The notes under the pieces were generated by a model. It was not told where the DNA came from. It worked only from the letters and a program-made list of their open reading frames with translations, and did no database searches. From RGDT01 sp964630925 (GTDB lineage Bacteria; Planctomycetota; Planctomycetia; Gemmatales; Gemmataceae): 64,000 bases of DNA. Shown one piece after another: positions 24,262 to 33,573 of this stretch. Position 1 is the first letter of the stretch. Each line of letters starts with the position of its first letter. Location: positions 78,221 through 142,220 of the forward strand of contig CAZVZK010000004.1 of assembly GCA_964630925.1 (NCBI GenBank). Reading direction: 5' to 3'. The position numbers were made by a program, and so were the translations under genes.

Positions 24262-27201
24262 ATGCACACCACCGCCGGGTATGAGGACCGCCTTGACGAG
24301 GTCATCGCCGCCTACCTGCGCGGCGGATCCGGCCGCGACGAGCTGATCGCCGCCCACCCCGACCTCGCCGGCGAATTACGATCCTTCTTCAAGGACCAGG
24401 ACATGCTCGGGCGCATGGCCGCCCCCATCCGCGCCGCCATGCCCGCCCGCTGGCCCGACTCCATCGGCCCCTATCAGATCCTCGGCGAGATCGCCCGCGG
24501 CGGCATGGGCGTCGTCCTCCGCGCCCGCCACACCCACCTCGGCCGCCCCGCCGCCATCAAGCTCCTCCTCGCCGGCAAGCACGCCTCCGCCGACGACCTC
24601 GCCCGCTTCCGACGTGAGGCGCACGCGGCCGCGAGCCTCGACCACCCGAACATCGTCCCCCTCCACGAGGTCGGCGAGCACGACGGCCTGCCCTACCTCG
24701 TGATGAAGCAGATGGCCGGCAGCCTCGCCGACGCCCTCAATCGCGGCGAATTCAAGCCCTGCCCCGCCGCCGCACGCCGCGCCGCCTCCCTCGTCGCCCT
24801 CGTCGCCAGGGCCGTCCATCACGCGCACTCGCGCGGGGTCCTGCACCGCGATCTGAAGCCGGCCAACGTCCTCCTCGACGCCGACGGCTCGCCAGCCGTG
24901 AGCGACTTCGGCCTGGCCCGCCGCGCCGACGCCCCCGGCTCGACCGCGTCCGGCGCCATGCTCGGCACCCCGGCGTACATGAGCCCCGAGCAGGCCGCCG
25001 GCCGCACCCGCGAGGTGTCCGTCCTCAGCGACGTGTACGGCCTCGGCGCCATCCTTTACGAGCTGCTCACGGGCCGCCCGCCGTTCACCGGCGGCTCGGC
25101 CATCGAGGTGCTGCGCAAGGTGCTGGACGAGGAGCCCGCCCCGCCGCGCTCGTTCGCACCAGCGGTCGGCGCCGCGCTGGAGACCATCGTCCGCAAATGC
25201 CTCGACAAGACGCCCTCGCGCCGCTACGCCTCCGCCCTGGCGCTGGCGGAGGACCTGGAACGTTGGCTGGCCGGAGAGCCGATCCTGGCCAGGCCAGCGG
25301 GCCCGCTGGAGCGCGCGTGGCGATGGGCGCGGCGGCACCCCACGGTGGCGCTGTTGTCGGCGCTGCTCTTGACGGTGGTGGCGGCGGGTGTGGCCCTGGT
25401 CACGCACGAGTGGCTGCGGGCCGAGGGCGCCCTCGATCTGGTGAAGAAGGAGCGCGACGCCGCCAAGGCGGCCCTGGCGCAGGCCGGCGTCGCCCGCGCC
25501 GCCGCCGACGAGAGCGCACGCCAGGCGAAGAAGGAGCGCGACGCCGCCAACAAGGCCCGCGCCGAGTCCGACGAGAGCTTCAAGCAGGCCCACCAGGCCG
25601 CCAACGACTTCCTCGTCGCCTTCAGCAAGGAGATCGCCCGCATGCCGGGCACGCACGCCCTGCGTCAACAGCTCCTGCGGCTGGCCCGCGCCAACCTGGA
25701 GGAATTCATCCGCCGCCGCGCCGGCGACCCGCGCCTGCGCCGCGAGCTGGCCGACACCCACGTCAGCCTCGCCCAGCTCACCGGCGGCACCGGCGACCGC
25801 CGGGCCGCCCTGGGCTCATACCGCGAGGCACTCGCCATCTACCGCGCCCTGCACGCGGACGCCCCGTCCGACCTCGTCGTCCGCCGCAAACTCGCCGCCA
25901 CCCTGGTGAACCTCGCCACGGTGCAGGACACGGCGCCCGGCATCGAGACGCGCCGCGAGGCGTTGGAGGTGTACCGCCACTTCCTCGCCGAGGCCCCCGA
26001 CGACCCCGATCTGGTGTCAGGCCTGGCGATGACCGTCGGCAACCAGGGGTCCGCCCTGATGTCCTGCGGCAAGATCGACGAGGCCGAGGCGATGATCGTG
26101 GAGGCGATCCAACGGCAGACCGATCTGGCGGAGAGGACCCCGGGCAGCGCCCTGTACTGGAAGGAGATGACCGGCTCGCTGCACAACTACGCGGTCCTCT
26201 TGAGCCGGCGGGGCGACCGCCTCGGGGCGTTGTGGGCGCACCAGCGCTGCGCGGCTTACAGGTACTGGCTCGTCACGCTGTTCCCCGACGACCACGGGAT
26301 GAGGTGCGCCCTCGCCGCGACGTACCACAGCATCGGCCTGTCCTTGCAGCACCTCGGCCAGTCCGCCGAGGGGAACGTCGGCCTCGACGCCGCACTCGAC
26401 CTGCGCCAGAAGCTCGCCGCCGAGAACCCGCTCGTCGTCCGCTACCAGGCGGACTTCGCCGCCAGCCTGTCGTCGCGTGGCGTGGCCCGCAACGCCACCG
26501 GGCGGCGCGACGAGGGGCTGAAATACTTCCACCAGGCCCGGCAGATCCTGCAAGCACAGGCGGACGCCGACAGGAGCGACCTCGGCCTGCGTCACCAGCT
26601 CGGCGAGATGTGGTTCAACATCGGGGCCACGCACGGGGCGCTCAAGCAGCGCGTGCAGGAGGGTGACGCCTTCGAGAAGGCGCTCGCCGTTCAGCAGCCG
26701 CTGGTGGACGCCGACCCGGAGAACGCCGAGTTCCGCCACGGCCTCAGCCGCACCCTCAACAACCTCGGCCTCAACTACGGGGTGCGCCGCCGCGACGACG
26801 CCGCCGTCCCGATCCTGGAGCGGGCCGTCGCCAGCACGGCCCTCCTGTTGAAGCGGACGCCGGGGTCGGCGGCCAACAAGCAGCTCATGAACAGCCACCT
26901 GGGCCTGCTCGCCCTGTCGCTGGGCCGCCTCGGAAAGCGCGAGGCGTCCCTCGACGCCACGGCCCGACGGGCGGCCCTGTGGCCGGACGACGCCGAGCAG
27001 CAGTTCCGGGCGGCCCGCGAGGCGGCGCGGCTGTTGCCCGCCGACGACGAGGCGCTGGGCCGCCGAATCGAGTCGAGGGCGCTGGAGTTCTTGCGCCGCG
27101 CGATAAAATGCGGGTTCACCGACAAGGCCCGCCTGCGCGGGACGCCCGAATTCGCCCCCCTCCGGGGGCTGCCTGATTTCGAGAGCCTCTTCCCCGTCTG
27201 A
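24262..27201 (+). CDS. Transmembrane Ser/Thr kinase with TPR C-terminus
   Basis: The 979-residue protein has an N-terminal helical segment and a kinase domain (about 66-330) with ARGGMGVV, AAIKLL, HRDLKPANVLL, SDFGLAR and GTPAYMSPEQ all intact. One membrane helix follows (about 363-385), then an Ala/Lys coiled coil (about 395-440) and about 500 residues of TPR-like repeats. The topology is cytoplasmic kinase and extracytoplasmic repeats, as in PknB-type receptors. It starts 6 bp after the sigma factor, forming a sigma/kinase pair. The C-terminus ends with LRGTPEFAPLRGLPDFESLF, a capping motif often seen in these kinases. Confidence 0.93.
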   Translation: MHTTAGYEDRLDEVIAAYLRGGSGRDELIAAHPDLAGELRSFFKDQDMLGRMAAPIRAAMPARWPDSIGPYQILGEIARGGMGVVLRARHTHLGRPAAIKLLLAGKHASADDLARFRREAHAAASLDHPNIVPLHEVGEHDGLPYLVMKQMAGSLADALNRGEFKPCPAAARRAASLVALVARAVHHAHSRGVLHRDLKPANVLLDADGSPAVSDFGLARRADAPGSTASGAMLGTPAYMSPEQAAGRTREVSVLSDVYGLGAILYELLTGRPPFTGGSAIEVLRKVLDEEPAPPRSFAPAVGAALETIVRKCLDKTPSRRYASALALAEDLERWLAGEPILARPAGPLERAWRWARRHPTVALLSALLLTVVAAGVALVTHEWLRAEGALDLVKKERDAAKAALAQAGVARAAADESARQAKKERDAANKARAESDESFKQAHQAANDFLVAFSKEIARMPGTHALRQQLLRLARANLEEFIRRRAGDPRLRRELADTHVSLAQLTGGTGDRRAALGSYREALAIYRALHADAPSDLVVRRKLAATLVNLATVQDTAPGIETRREALEVYRHFLAEAPDDPDLVSGLAMTVGNQGSALMSCGKIDEAEAMIVEAIQRQTDLAERTPGSALYWKEMTGSLHNYAVLLSRRGDRLGALWAHQRCAAYRYWLVTLFPDDHGMRCALAATYHSIGLSLQHLGQSAEGNVGLDAALDLRQKLAAENPLVVRYQADFAASLSSRGVARNATGRRDEGLKYFHQARQILQAQADADRSDLGLRHQLGEMWFNIGATHGALKQRVQEGDAFEKALAVQQPLVDADPENAEFRHGLSRTLNNLGLNYGVRRRDDAAVPILERAVASTALLLKRTPGSAANKQLMNSHLGLLALSLGRLGKREASLDATARRAALWPDDAEQQFRAAREAARLLPADDEALGRRIESRALEFLRRAIKCGFTDKARLRGTPEFAPLRGLPDFESLFPV

Positions 27202-27209
27202 GGTGACCC

Positions 27210-27968
27210 ATGGCGATCGAGATGACCTGCCCGAGCTGCGATAAGGGATACAGCCTCGCCGACTCGCAGCTCGGCAAGAAGGTTCGATGCAAGGGCTGCG
27301 ACGAGACGTTCGTCGTCGAGGAGCCGCGCCGCGCCAGGCGGGGCCGCGACGATGACGACAGGGACAGGGATGACCGCCCGGGCCGCCGCGGCCGGGACGA
27401 CGATGACGACAGGGGCCGCGACGACAGGGGCCGCCCATACCGCGGCCGGGACCGGGATGACGAGGATGACAGGGACCGTGACCGGGACAGGGGCCGCGGC
27501 CGGGACTGGGATCGGGACGATGACGACGACGGCCGGCCGAAGCCGCGGCGGCGTTCGGGCGGCGGCTCGTGGCTGCCGCTGATCCTGGGCATCGGCGGCG
27601 GCGTGCTCGCGCTGGTGCTCATCATCGTCGTGGTGCTGTTCGCCACGGGCGGCCTCGGCTCGCGCGTCACGAAGGAGAACTTCGCCAAGGTGAAGTCCGG
27701 CATGACCGAGGCGGAGCTGACGGCGATCCTGGGCACGCCGCGCGACGCCGGCAAGGACGCCGAGGACAAGCTCGACGCCCTGGGCGGCATCGCCGGCATG
27801 TTCGGCAAGAAGGTGCCGGCCATCCCGAGGCTCGGCGGCTTCGGGATCAAGGTCCTGGAGTGGCGGAGCGGCAACAACGTGATCCAGGCACACATCCAGA
27901 ACGGCAAGGCGGCCCAGCTCATGGGCGTGTTCGTGAACAACGGCAAGGCCGAGTGGGAGATGAAGTGA
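27210..27968 (+). CDS. Zinc-ribbon, Arg/Asp-rich membrane protein with BamE-like domain
   Basis: The 252-residue protein begins with a CPSCDKGYSL...VRCKGCDETF zinc ribbon (two CxxC pairs; MJ0042-like), followed by about 75 residues almost entirely of Arg, Asp, Gly and Lys (about 45-115). A membrane helix follows (about 128-150). The C-terminal 100 residues resemble the SmpA/OmlA/BamE fold: FAKVKSGMTEAELTAILG is the usual start of that domain. It follows the kinase gene after 8 bp and overlaps the next gene by 4 bp (GTGA). The Arg/Asp tract may interact with nucleic acid or condense; this is inference. Confidence 0.8.
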   Translation: MAIEMTCPSCDKGYSLADSQLGKKVRCKGCDETFVVEEPRRARRGRDDDDRDRDDRPGRRGRDDDDDRGRDDRGRPYRGRDRDDEDDRDRDRDRGRGRDWDRDDDDDGRPKPRRRSGGGSWLPLILGIGGGVLALVLIIVVVLFATGGLGSRVTKENFAKVKSGMTEAELTAILGTPRDAGKDAEDKLDALGGIAGMFGKKVPAIPRLGGFGIKVLEWRSGNNVIQAHIQNGKAAQLMGVFVNNGKAEWEMK

Positions 27969-28369
27969 CGGCACGCGGCTGGGGCGTCGCCGCGGCCTGC
28001 CTGGCGGCACTGGCCCTGGCCGTCGCCTGGTCCTGGTCCGGGCGGGCGTCGGCGCGATTGACGGCGGAGAGCCTGGCGAAGGCCCGGCCTGGGATGGTGG
28101 AGGAGGAGCTGGTCGCCCTCCTGGGGCCGCCGCGCGACGTGACGGCGCTCTGGGACGGGGGCAGGTTGTCCGAGCTGCGGCGGGGGCTGGGTGCCGCCCT
28201 CGACCTGCCGGGCCGCAAGATCTCCGCCCTGCTCGTCGAGCGCCCGGTCCGTCTGCTGGAGTGGCGGTCGGGCGAGGACGAGGCCCTCGCGTTCCTGGAA
28301 CACGGCGCCCTGCGCGCCATCGCCTGGCGCGTGAAGGGCCAGACGCAGGCACGCACCGCCAGGGAATAA
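27965..28369 (+). CDS. Small membrane-anchored BamE-like protein
   Basis: The 134-residue frame starts at GTG, overlapping the previous stop by 4 bp. An N-terminal signal anchor (about 5-22) precedes LTAESLAKARPGMVEEELVALLGPP, abbreviated here as a SmpA/BamE-type start matching the neighbour's FAKVKSGM...ILG. Confidence 0.72.
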   Translation: MTARGWGVAAACLAALALAVAWSWSGRASARLTAESLAKARPGMVEEELVALLGPPRDVTALWDGGRLSELRRGLGAALDLPGRKISALLVERPVRLLEWRSGEDEALAFLEHGALRAIAWRVKGQTQARTARE

Positions 28370-28432
28370 CGGGCCGTCGCCCGCCGGGCCGGGTACACTC
28401 CCTGGACACCGGCCAACCGCAGGAGGCGCACG

Positions 28433-29998
28433 ATGCCCGCCAGCTACGACGAGGTCCCCTACGACAGCTACCCCTTCCCGCAGTCGCACCCGGACCGCAT
28501 CGCCCTCGTCGCCGCCCTCATGGGCCTGCCCTCCGCGCCCGTGGCCGCCTGCCGCGTGCTGGAGGTCGGCTGCGCCGCCGGCGGCAACATCCTGCCGATG
28601 GCCGACGGCCTGCCCGACTCCACCTTCGTCGGCATCGACCTGTCATCGAGGCAGATCGAGGAGGCACGCGCCGAGGCCGCCGCCCTGGGCCTCGCCAACG
28701 TCGAGCTGCGCTGCGCCGACATCGCCGACGCCGGGTCGGTGACCGGCGAGTTCGACTACATCGTGTGCCACGGCGTGTTCTCCTGGGTGAGCCAGCCCAC
28801 GCAGGAGGCCCTCCTCGCCCTGTGCGGACGCCACCTGACGCCCGAGGGCATCGCCTACGTCAGCTACAACACGCTGCCGGGGTGGCGCATGCGCGGGGCG
28901 GTCCGCGACATCATGCAATTCCACTCTGCCCGCTTCACCGACCCGCGTCAGCAGGTCGAACAGTCCGTCAGCCTCCTCGACTTCCTCGCCCGCGCCGGCG
29001 GCGAGGGGGCGCCGTTCACCGCCTTCCTGCGATCCGAGGCCGATTCTCTCCGCCGCGCCCACGGCTCGCACATCCTGCACGACCACCTGGAGGAGCACAA
29101 CGACCCCGTCTACTTCCACGAATTCCTCTCCCGCGCCGCCGCCCACGGCCTCGCCTACGTCGGTGAGGCCGACGTGCAGGCCATGATGCCGCCCGAGGGC
29201 CCGCCCGAGATCCGCCGCACGCTCGACATGCTCTCCCAGGGCGGGCAGGCGCACCTCGAGCAATACCTCGACTTCGTGCGCTGCCGCATGTTCCGCCAGA
29301 CGGCCCTGTGCCGCGCCGGACGCCAGGCCGACTACACGGGGACGGCGGACCGGCTGGCCGGCCTCCACATCGCCTCGCCGGCCCGGCCCGCGTCGCCACG
29401 CCCCGACCTCCCCCCGGCGGAGGAGGCGTTCGATGGCCCCGCCGGGGTGCGCATCACGTCGCGCGAGCCGCTCATCAAGGCGGCGCTCACCATCCTGGCA
29501 GAGTCCTGGCCGGCCTCGCTGCCGTTCGCCGAGCTGTGCCGCCGGGCCCGCGAGCGTGCCGGCCCCGCCGCCGCCGACCCCGAGGGTGACGGCCGCCGGC
29601 TGGCGGAGACGCTGTGGCGGTTCTACGCCACGGCGGGGGTGCAGGCGCTCGACCTCTCGACGCGGCCCTACGCCGGCCCGGCGCGGCCCTCCGCGAGGCC
29701 GTCCGTCCGCCCCCTCGCCCGGCGTCAGGCGGCGCGTGGGCAGCGCCATGTCACGAATCTGCGCCACGACGCCGTGTACCTGAACGACTTCGAGCGTCAG
29801 GCGCTGCCGCTGTTCGACGGCACGCGGGACGCCCCGGGGCTCGCCGAGGCGCTGGCGGCGCTGGTGGCGTCGGGCACGTTGACCGTGCAGCAGGAGGGCA
29901 GGCCCGTGTCCGAGCCGGCGACGGTGCGGGCGGTGCTGAGTGTGGCCGTCGCCCGGCTGATCGCGCAATTCACGCGCCAGAGCCTGCTCGTCGGATGA
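28433..29998 (+). CDS. SAM-dependent methyltransferase with regulatory domain
   Basis: The 521-residue protein opens with YDEVPYDSYPFPQSHP, typical of methyltransferases that carry a MethyTransf_Reg domain. SAM-binding motif I is VLEVGCAAGGN (near residue 38), followed by an acidic FVGIDLS strand. About residues 220-310 form the predicted regulatory domain, and the last 130 residues contain a winged-helix-like region (NDFERQALPLFDG). The methyl acceptor is unknown. The ATG has AGGAGG upstream, and a TACACT box lies at 28394-28399. It is a monocistronic-looking gene, separated from the BamE-like pair by 63 bp. Confidence 0.88.
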   Translation: MPASYDEVPYDSYPFPQSHPDRIALVAALMGLPSAPVAACRVLEVGCAAGGNILPMADGLPDSTFVGIDLSSRQIEEARAEAAALGLANVELRCADIADAGSVTGEFDYIVCHGVFSWVSQPTQEALLALCGRHLTPEGIAYVSYNTLPGWRMRGAVRDIMQFHSARFTDPRQQVEQSVSLLDFLARAGGEGAPFTAFLRSEADSLRRAHGSHILHDHLEEHNDPVYFHEFLSRAAAHGLAYVGEADVQAMMPPEGPPEIRRTLDMLSQGGQAHLEQYLDFVRCRMFRQTALCRAGRQADYTGTADRLAGLHIASPARPASPRPDLPPAEEAFDGPAGVRITSREPLIKAALTILAESWPASLPFAELCRRARERAGPAAADPEGDGRRLAETLWRFYATAGVQALDLSTRPYAGPARPSARPSVRPLARRQAARGQRHVTNLRHDAVYLNDFERQALPLFDGTRDAPGLAEALAALVASGTLTVQQEGRPVSEPATVRAVLSVAVARLIAQFTRQSLLVG

Positions 29999-30076
29999 GG
30001 GCGAACGTCCCCCTCCGCCGTGTGTCCTCCCCACGCCGGCCCTCGGTGTGAGGCCGCCGGCGCGGAGGGCCTGGCG

Positions 30077-30733
30077 ATGCGGCGGAGCCCCTGGCCGGCG
30101 GACGCGGACATCCAGATCGCACTGAACGCCGTGTCGCACCGGCTGACGTGGCGGAAGGTGCGCCTCCTGGCCTGCGCCTGCGCCCGCATCGACTGGAAGT
30201 ATCTGCGCGCCGAGGAGAGCCGCCGCGCCGTCGCCCTCGCCGAACGCTGGGCCGACGGCCTCGCGGATGATGTCCGTCTCATGGACGCCTACGTCGGGGC
30301 GCGCGGCGCGGCCGGGCGATGGCCCGACCCCCGGCAGATGGCGGCCGCGACGGCGGCCGCCCTGGCCGCCGCCCACACGCACGATCACCGCTCGCACGTC
30401 ACCTACAGCGGAGCGCTGGGGGTCGCCTTGGCGGAAATGTCGCGTCTGGGCGCCCGGCCGGGCGGGTGCCGCTTCGTCCCGGTCCTGCGCGACATCCTCC
30501 CGCCGTCCGGCGGACGGCCGTTCGCGCCGCGCTGGCTCACGGCGGATGTGGAGGCCCTGGCGAGGCAGGCCTACGACGGACGCGACACGGGCGCGGTGCC
30601 GATCCTGGGGGACGCCCTCGAGGACGCCGGGTGCGACTGGCCCGAGCTGTTGGCGCACTGCCGTGAGCCGGGCCGGCACGTCCGCGGCTGCTGGGCACTC
30701 GACGCGGTGCGCGGGTCGAGCGGCGCGGCGTGA
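30077..30733 (+). CDS. Gemmata-type conserved protein, member 1
   Basis: This 218-residue protein belongs to the same family as the minus-strand gene at 37506-38177. Shared blocks are a RKVRLLACACAR / YKVRLLACAICR segment, a V..RDIL..P core, and the ending ILGDALEDAGC...HVRGCWALD. No catalytic or membrane motif is visible. Similar short proteins recur in Gemmata-like genomes according to my memory of the family; function is unknown. The start at 30077 follows GGAGGGCCTGGCG. A GAGCACGC/GCGTGCTC hairpin (30747-30771) lies just downstream and may help end the transcript. Confidence 0.72.
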   Translation: MRRSPWPADADIQIALNAVSHRLTWRKVRLLACACARIDWKYLRAEESRRAVALAERWADGLADDVRLMDAYVGARGAAGRWPDPRQMAAATAAALAAAHTHDHRSHVTYSGALGVALAEMSRLGARPGGCRFVPVLRDILPPSGGRPFAPRWLTADVEALARQAYDGRDTGAVPILGDALEDAGCDWPELLAHCREPGRHVRGCWALDAVRGSSGAA

Positions 30734-30882
30734 GCCCGCAGACGTGGAGCACGCATCCTGGAAGCGTGCTCTACGACAATCCAGCAGCGGTGCCGGATCG
30801 TGAGAGTGGCCGGGGCGCGGCGGGGCGGCGACAATAGCCGCTGCTCATGTTGACGCCCGCCCGCACCGGAGGGCGACCGCGA

Positions 30883-31848
30883 ATGACGGCCCTGCTGCTG
30901 TGCCTGATCTCCGCCGGCCCGCCGACGCCCTCGCCGCCGGTCAAGCTGCTCATCGCCTTCGCGTCGTACCGCGGCCGCAAGCTCCACCCGCGCGTCTACT
31001 TTTACGAGCACGACGGCGTCTCCTCCGGCAAGATCGTCGGCGGCATCGACCCGGTCAACCAGCGCAGCGATCATCAACCCAGGCTCAGCTCCGACGGCCG
31101 CTACTGCGCCTTCGCCGGCGAGCTGGAGAACCAGACGAGCCGCATCCACCTCTGGGACCGCAAGGAGAAGAAGACCGTCGCCGATCTGCCCAAACTCAAC
31201 GACTCGCCCAACGCCCAGCTCGGGCCGGCGCTGTCGGGCGATGGCAAACTTCTGGCCTTCAGCGCATGGGAACGGCCCGCCGTCGCCATCCGATGGAATG
31301 TCCTGCTGTACGACGTGGCGGGCAAGAAGTTCCTCGACCTGCCCGGCCTCAACCGCGAGTCCCTCGACGCCCGCATGCCGGCCATCTCGGGTGACGGCCA
31401 ATGGCTCGCCTACGCCCGCCTGCCCCGCGGCGGCATCGCCAGCACGGACATTCACCTCTACTCGCGCAAGGAGGGGAAGGAGGTCGCGGTGCCCGGGCTC
31501 AACTCCCGGCGCCTCGACATCGAGCCGAGCCTGAGTCACGACGGCGGGCTGATCGCGTTCGTCTCCGACCGCCCCGGCGGCAAGGGCGGACGCGACATCT
31601 ACCTCTATGACCGGGCGACGGGGAAGATACTCGACCTGCCGGGCCTGAATTCGGCGGCGCAGGAGCAGTCGCCGTGCCTGTCGCCGGGCGGGCGGTTCAT
31701 CGTGTTCGTGTCGGAGCGCATCAAGGGCGAGGGCGAGCGCGACATCTACCTCTACGACCGCACGGCGGGCCGCCTGCTGCCGACGCCTGGGCTGAATTCC
31801 AAGTCGGAGGACATCAGCCCGTGCGTCGTCGTTGTCGGGAAGGAATGA
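30883..31848 (+). CDS. TolB-like PD40 beta-propeller protein
   Basis: The 321-residue protein contains six or so propeller blades with the TolB/PD40 pattern: PRLSSDGRYCAFAG, PALSGDGKLLAFS, PAISGDGQWLAYA, PSLSHDGGLIAFVS and PCLSPGGRFIVFVS, each followed by a strand such as IYLYDR. A hydrophobic N-terminus (MTALLLCLISAG) suggests export or anchoring. I preferred ATG 30883 because GGAGGG lies 9 nt upstream; an earlier in-frame ATG at 30847 lacks a ribosome-binding site. No peptidase domain is attached. It may bind a protein or peptidoglycan-associated partner. Confidence 0.85.
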   Translation: MTALLLCLISAGPPTPSPPVKLLIAFASYRGRKLHPRVYFYEHDGVSSGKIVGGIDPVNQRSDHQPRLSSDGRYCAFAGELENQTSRIHLWDRKEKKTVADLPKLNDSPNAQLGPALSGDGKLLAFSAWERPAVAIRWNVLLYDVAGKKFLDLPGLNRESLDARMPAISGDGQWLAYARLPRGGIASTDIHLYSRKEGKEVAVPGLNSRRLDIEPSLSHDGGLIAFVSDRPGGKGGRDIYLYDRATGKILDLPGLNSAAQEQSPCLSPGGRFIVFVSERIKGEGERDIYLYDRTAGRLLPTPGLNSKSEDISPCVVVVGKE

Positions 31849-31997
31849 AGGGGGGCGCGGTGCGGCGGGCCGGGTAGAGAGCGGTATCGAATTGCATCGA
31901 GCGCGGGAGGGGGCGGATTGTGGCATGATCGGGGCGTCGCCCGCCCTCACGGCTGCTAACGGCTGTTGACTGGCTGTCGGCTACTCAGGTCAGCTAC

Positions 31998-32044
31998 GAA
32001 ACGAAAACAGGGTCCGGGGGAGACTCTTTCTCCCCCGGGCCCTG
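31998..32044 (-). terminator. Rho-independent terminator of csrA
   Basis: Positions 32008-32023 and 32029-32044 form a 16-bp stem with one mismatch and a 5-nt loop. On the minus strand it is followed by TTTTCGTTTC (31998-32007). It lies 43 bp past the csrA stop, the right place and orientation. It is the clearest intrinsic terminator in the window. Confidence 0.85.
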
Positions 32045-32086
32045 GTGAGTTTGAGGATCGCGCCAACCGCGACGCCCCTGGGGCCG

Positions 32087-32284
32087 TCAGTGGCCGACGG
32101 CGGGCTGCGGCGGGGTGGCCTCGCCGCCGTTCTTCAGCGGCAGAAGCTCCTGGCGGTAGATCGGCACGTCGCGCGGGGCCTCGATGCCCAGGCGGATCTT
32201 CCCACGGTCGATGTCCACGACGGTGATGCAGATGTTCTCACCGATATAGATCTTCTCGCCGAGTTTTCGGCTCAGGACCAGCAT
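32087..32284 (-). CDS. csrA: Carbon storage regulator CsrA
   Basis: The 65-residue protein is a textbook CsrA: MLVLSRKLGEKIYIG start, VVDIDRGKIRLGIEAP core with the RNA-binding Arg (LGIEAP), and VPIYRQEL. It binds GGA motifs in mRNA leaders to control translation. A GGAGGG site lies 9 nt upstream of the ATG, and TAGAATACA further up could be the -10 region. It is alone on its strand and ends in a strong terminator. Flagellar genes, common csrA neighbours, are absent here. Confidence 0.97.
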   Translation of the reverse strand: MLVLSRKLGEKIYIGENICITVVDIDRGKIRLGIEAPRDVPIYRQELLPLKNGGEATPPQPAVGH

Positions 32285-32522
32285 CTCGCTACCCTCCTAC
32301 GAGCGGAGCATCGGTTGGCTTGCGTTTGTATTCTACCTCCACTTCCCGCCCGTGCTGTCAGGCCGGTGACATTTTCCCACCCGGCGGGGGGGAGGCGGCG
32401 GCACAGCCCGCACGACGGCTACCGCAGGGCGCCGGGTGGACACCTGGCGGCCCATCTCGTATGGCCTTGACGTCCGCCGCAAGATAGGTTGGCGTCAGCG
32501 CCCCTTACCCGAGTGTGCCCCC

Positions 32523-33563
32523 ATGCTGCCGCTGCTCCTGACGTTGATGCTGCTCGACGGCGAGCCCCCGATGGGCGGCGTGCGCCACGGCGGGCTGGAG
32601 ATCGGCGGCCGCGGCGTCAAGGCCACCGTCGTCGAGGTGCTGCCCTCCGGCGTCATCCGCCGCCTCATGTCCAAGACCCAGCCCACCAAGCTCACCGTGC
32701 TGGAGGGCGGCAAGTACCGCGGCGTCACCATCGACCAGACCGCCGAGGCCATGTCCCGCTACGCCAAGGAGATGCGCGAGGAGTGGAAGGTGCCCGCCGA
32801 ACGCATCCACGTCGTCGGCTCCAGCGGCGTCCCCATCGCCTCCAACGTGGATGACCTGAAGAAGGCCGTCAAGAAGGCGGCCGGCAAGGACCTGGTGTTC
32901 ATCGACGACAGGACGGAGGTCGATCTCGGGATCGAGGGCATCATCCCCAGGGCCGACCGGGCGAAATCCATCTCCCTGGACATCGGCGGCGGCAACACCA
33001 AGGGCGGGTACCGGCCCGAGGGCGGCGAGCTGGTGTACGTCGCCGTCCCGCTGGGGTCGGTCACCTTCACCGACCGCGTGGCCGCCGAGGTCAAGAAGGG
33101 CGCGACGGCTGCGGAGGCGCTGGCGAACTTGCGCGAGTCGGAGCTGGTGAAGCCGCTGAAGAAGGGCGCGGCGATGATGCCGGAGCTGGGCAAGCGCACG
33201 CATGTCTACCTATCGGGAGGCATGGTGTGGGCGATGATCTGTGCGGTGAAGCCGGAGGCGGCGGAGCGGGCGTACGTGCCCTTCAAGGCGGAGGACATCG
33301 ACGCCTTCGTCGCGCTGGTGAAGAAGCATGAGGGCAAGCTGCCGCTGTCGCTCGTGGACGGGGTGAAGGACGAGAAGCTGCGCGGCCTGGCGCGGGCGGA
33401 GCTGCGGGCGGCCCTGAAGGTGTACCCGCCGGAGAATCTGCGGGCGGGGGCGGAGATCCTGGGGGCGCTGTCGGAGTCGTTCGCGCTGAAGGGGAAGACC
33501 CTGATCTTCCCGCGGAATGGGGCGTTCGGCTGGCTGACGGCGTACATCGCGCGGGCGAAGTGA
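32523..33563 (+). CDS. Ppx/GppA-like ASKHA phosphatase-family protein
   Basis: The 346-residue protein has a short hydrophobic N-terminus and two nucleotide-type loops: LEIGGRGVKATVVEV near residue 24 and SLDIGGGNTKGGY near 156, the latter matching the DIGGGST loop of exopolyphosphatase/GppA. A central VVGSSGVPIASN segment and an EVDLGIEG motif fit the same fold. True Ppx/GppA proteins lack a leader-like N-terminus, so export or membrane attachment is possible and activity on polyphosphate or pppGpp is uncertain. It heads a four-gene run (33574, 34031 and 34460 follow closely). Confidence 0.75.
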   Translation: MLPLLLTLMLLDGEPPMGGVRHGGLEIGGRGVKATVVEVLPSGVIRRLMSKTQPTKLTVLEGGKYRGVTIDQTAEAMSRYAKEMREEWKVPAERIHVVGSSGVPIASNVDDLKKAVKKAAGKDLVFIDDRTEVDLGIEGIIPRADRAKSISLDIGGGNTKGGYRPEGGELVYVAVPLGSVTFTDRVAAEVKKGATAAEALANLRESELVKPLKKGAAMMPELGKRTHVYLSGGMVWAMICAVKPEAAERAYVPFKAEDIDAFVALVKKHEGKLPLSLVDGVKDEKLRGLARAELRAALKVYPPENLRAGAEILGALSESFALKGKTLIFPRNGAFGWLTAYIARAK

Positions 33564-33573
33564 GCGAGGTGGC

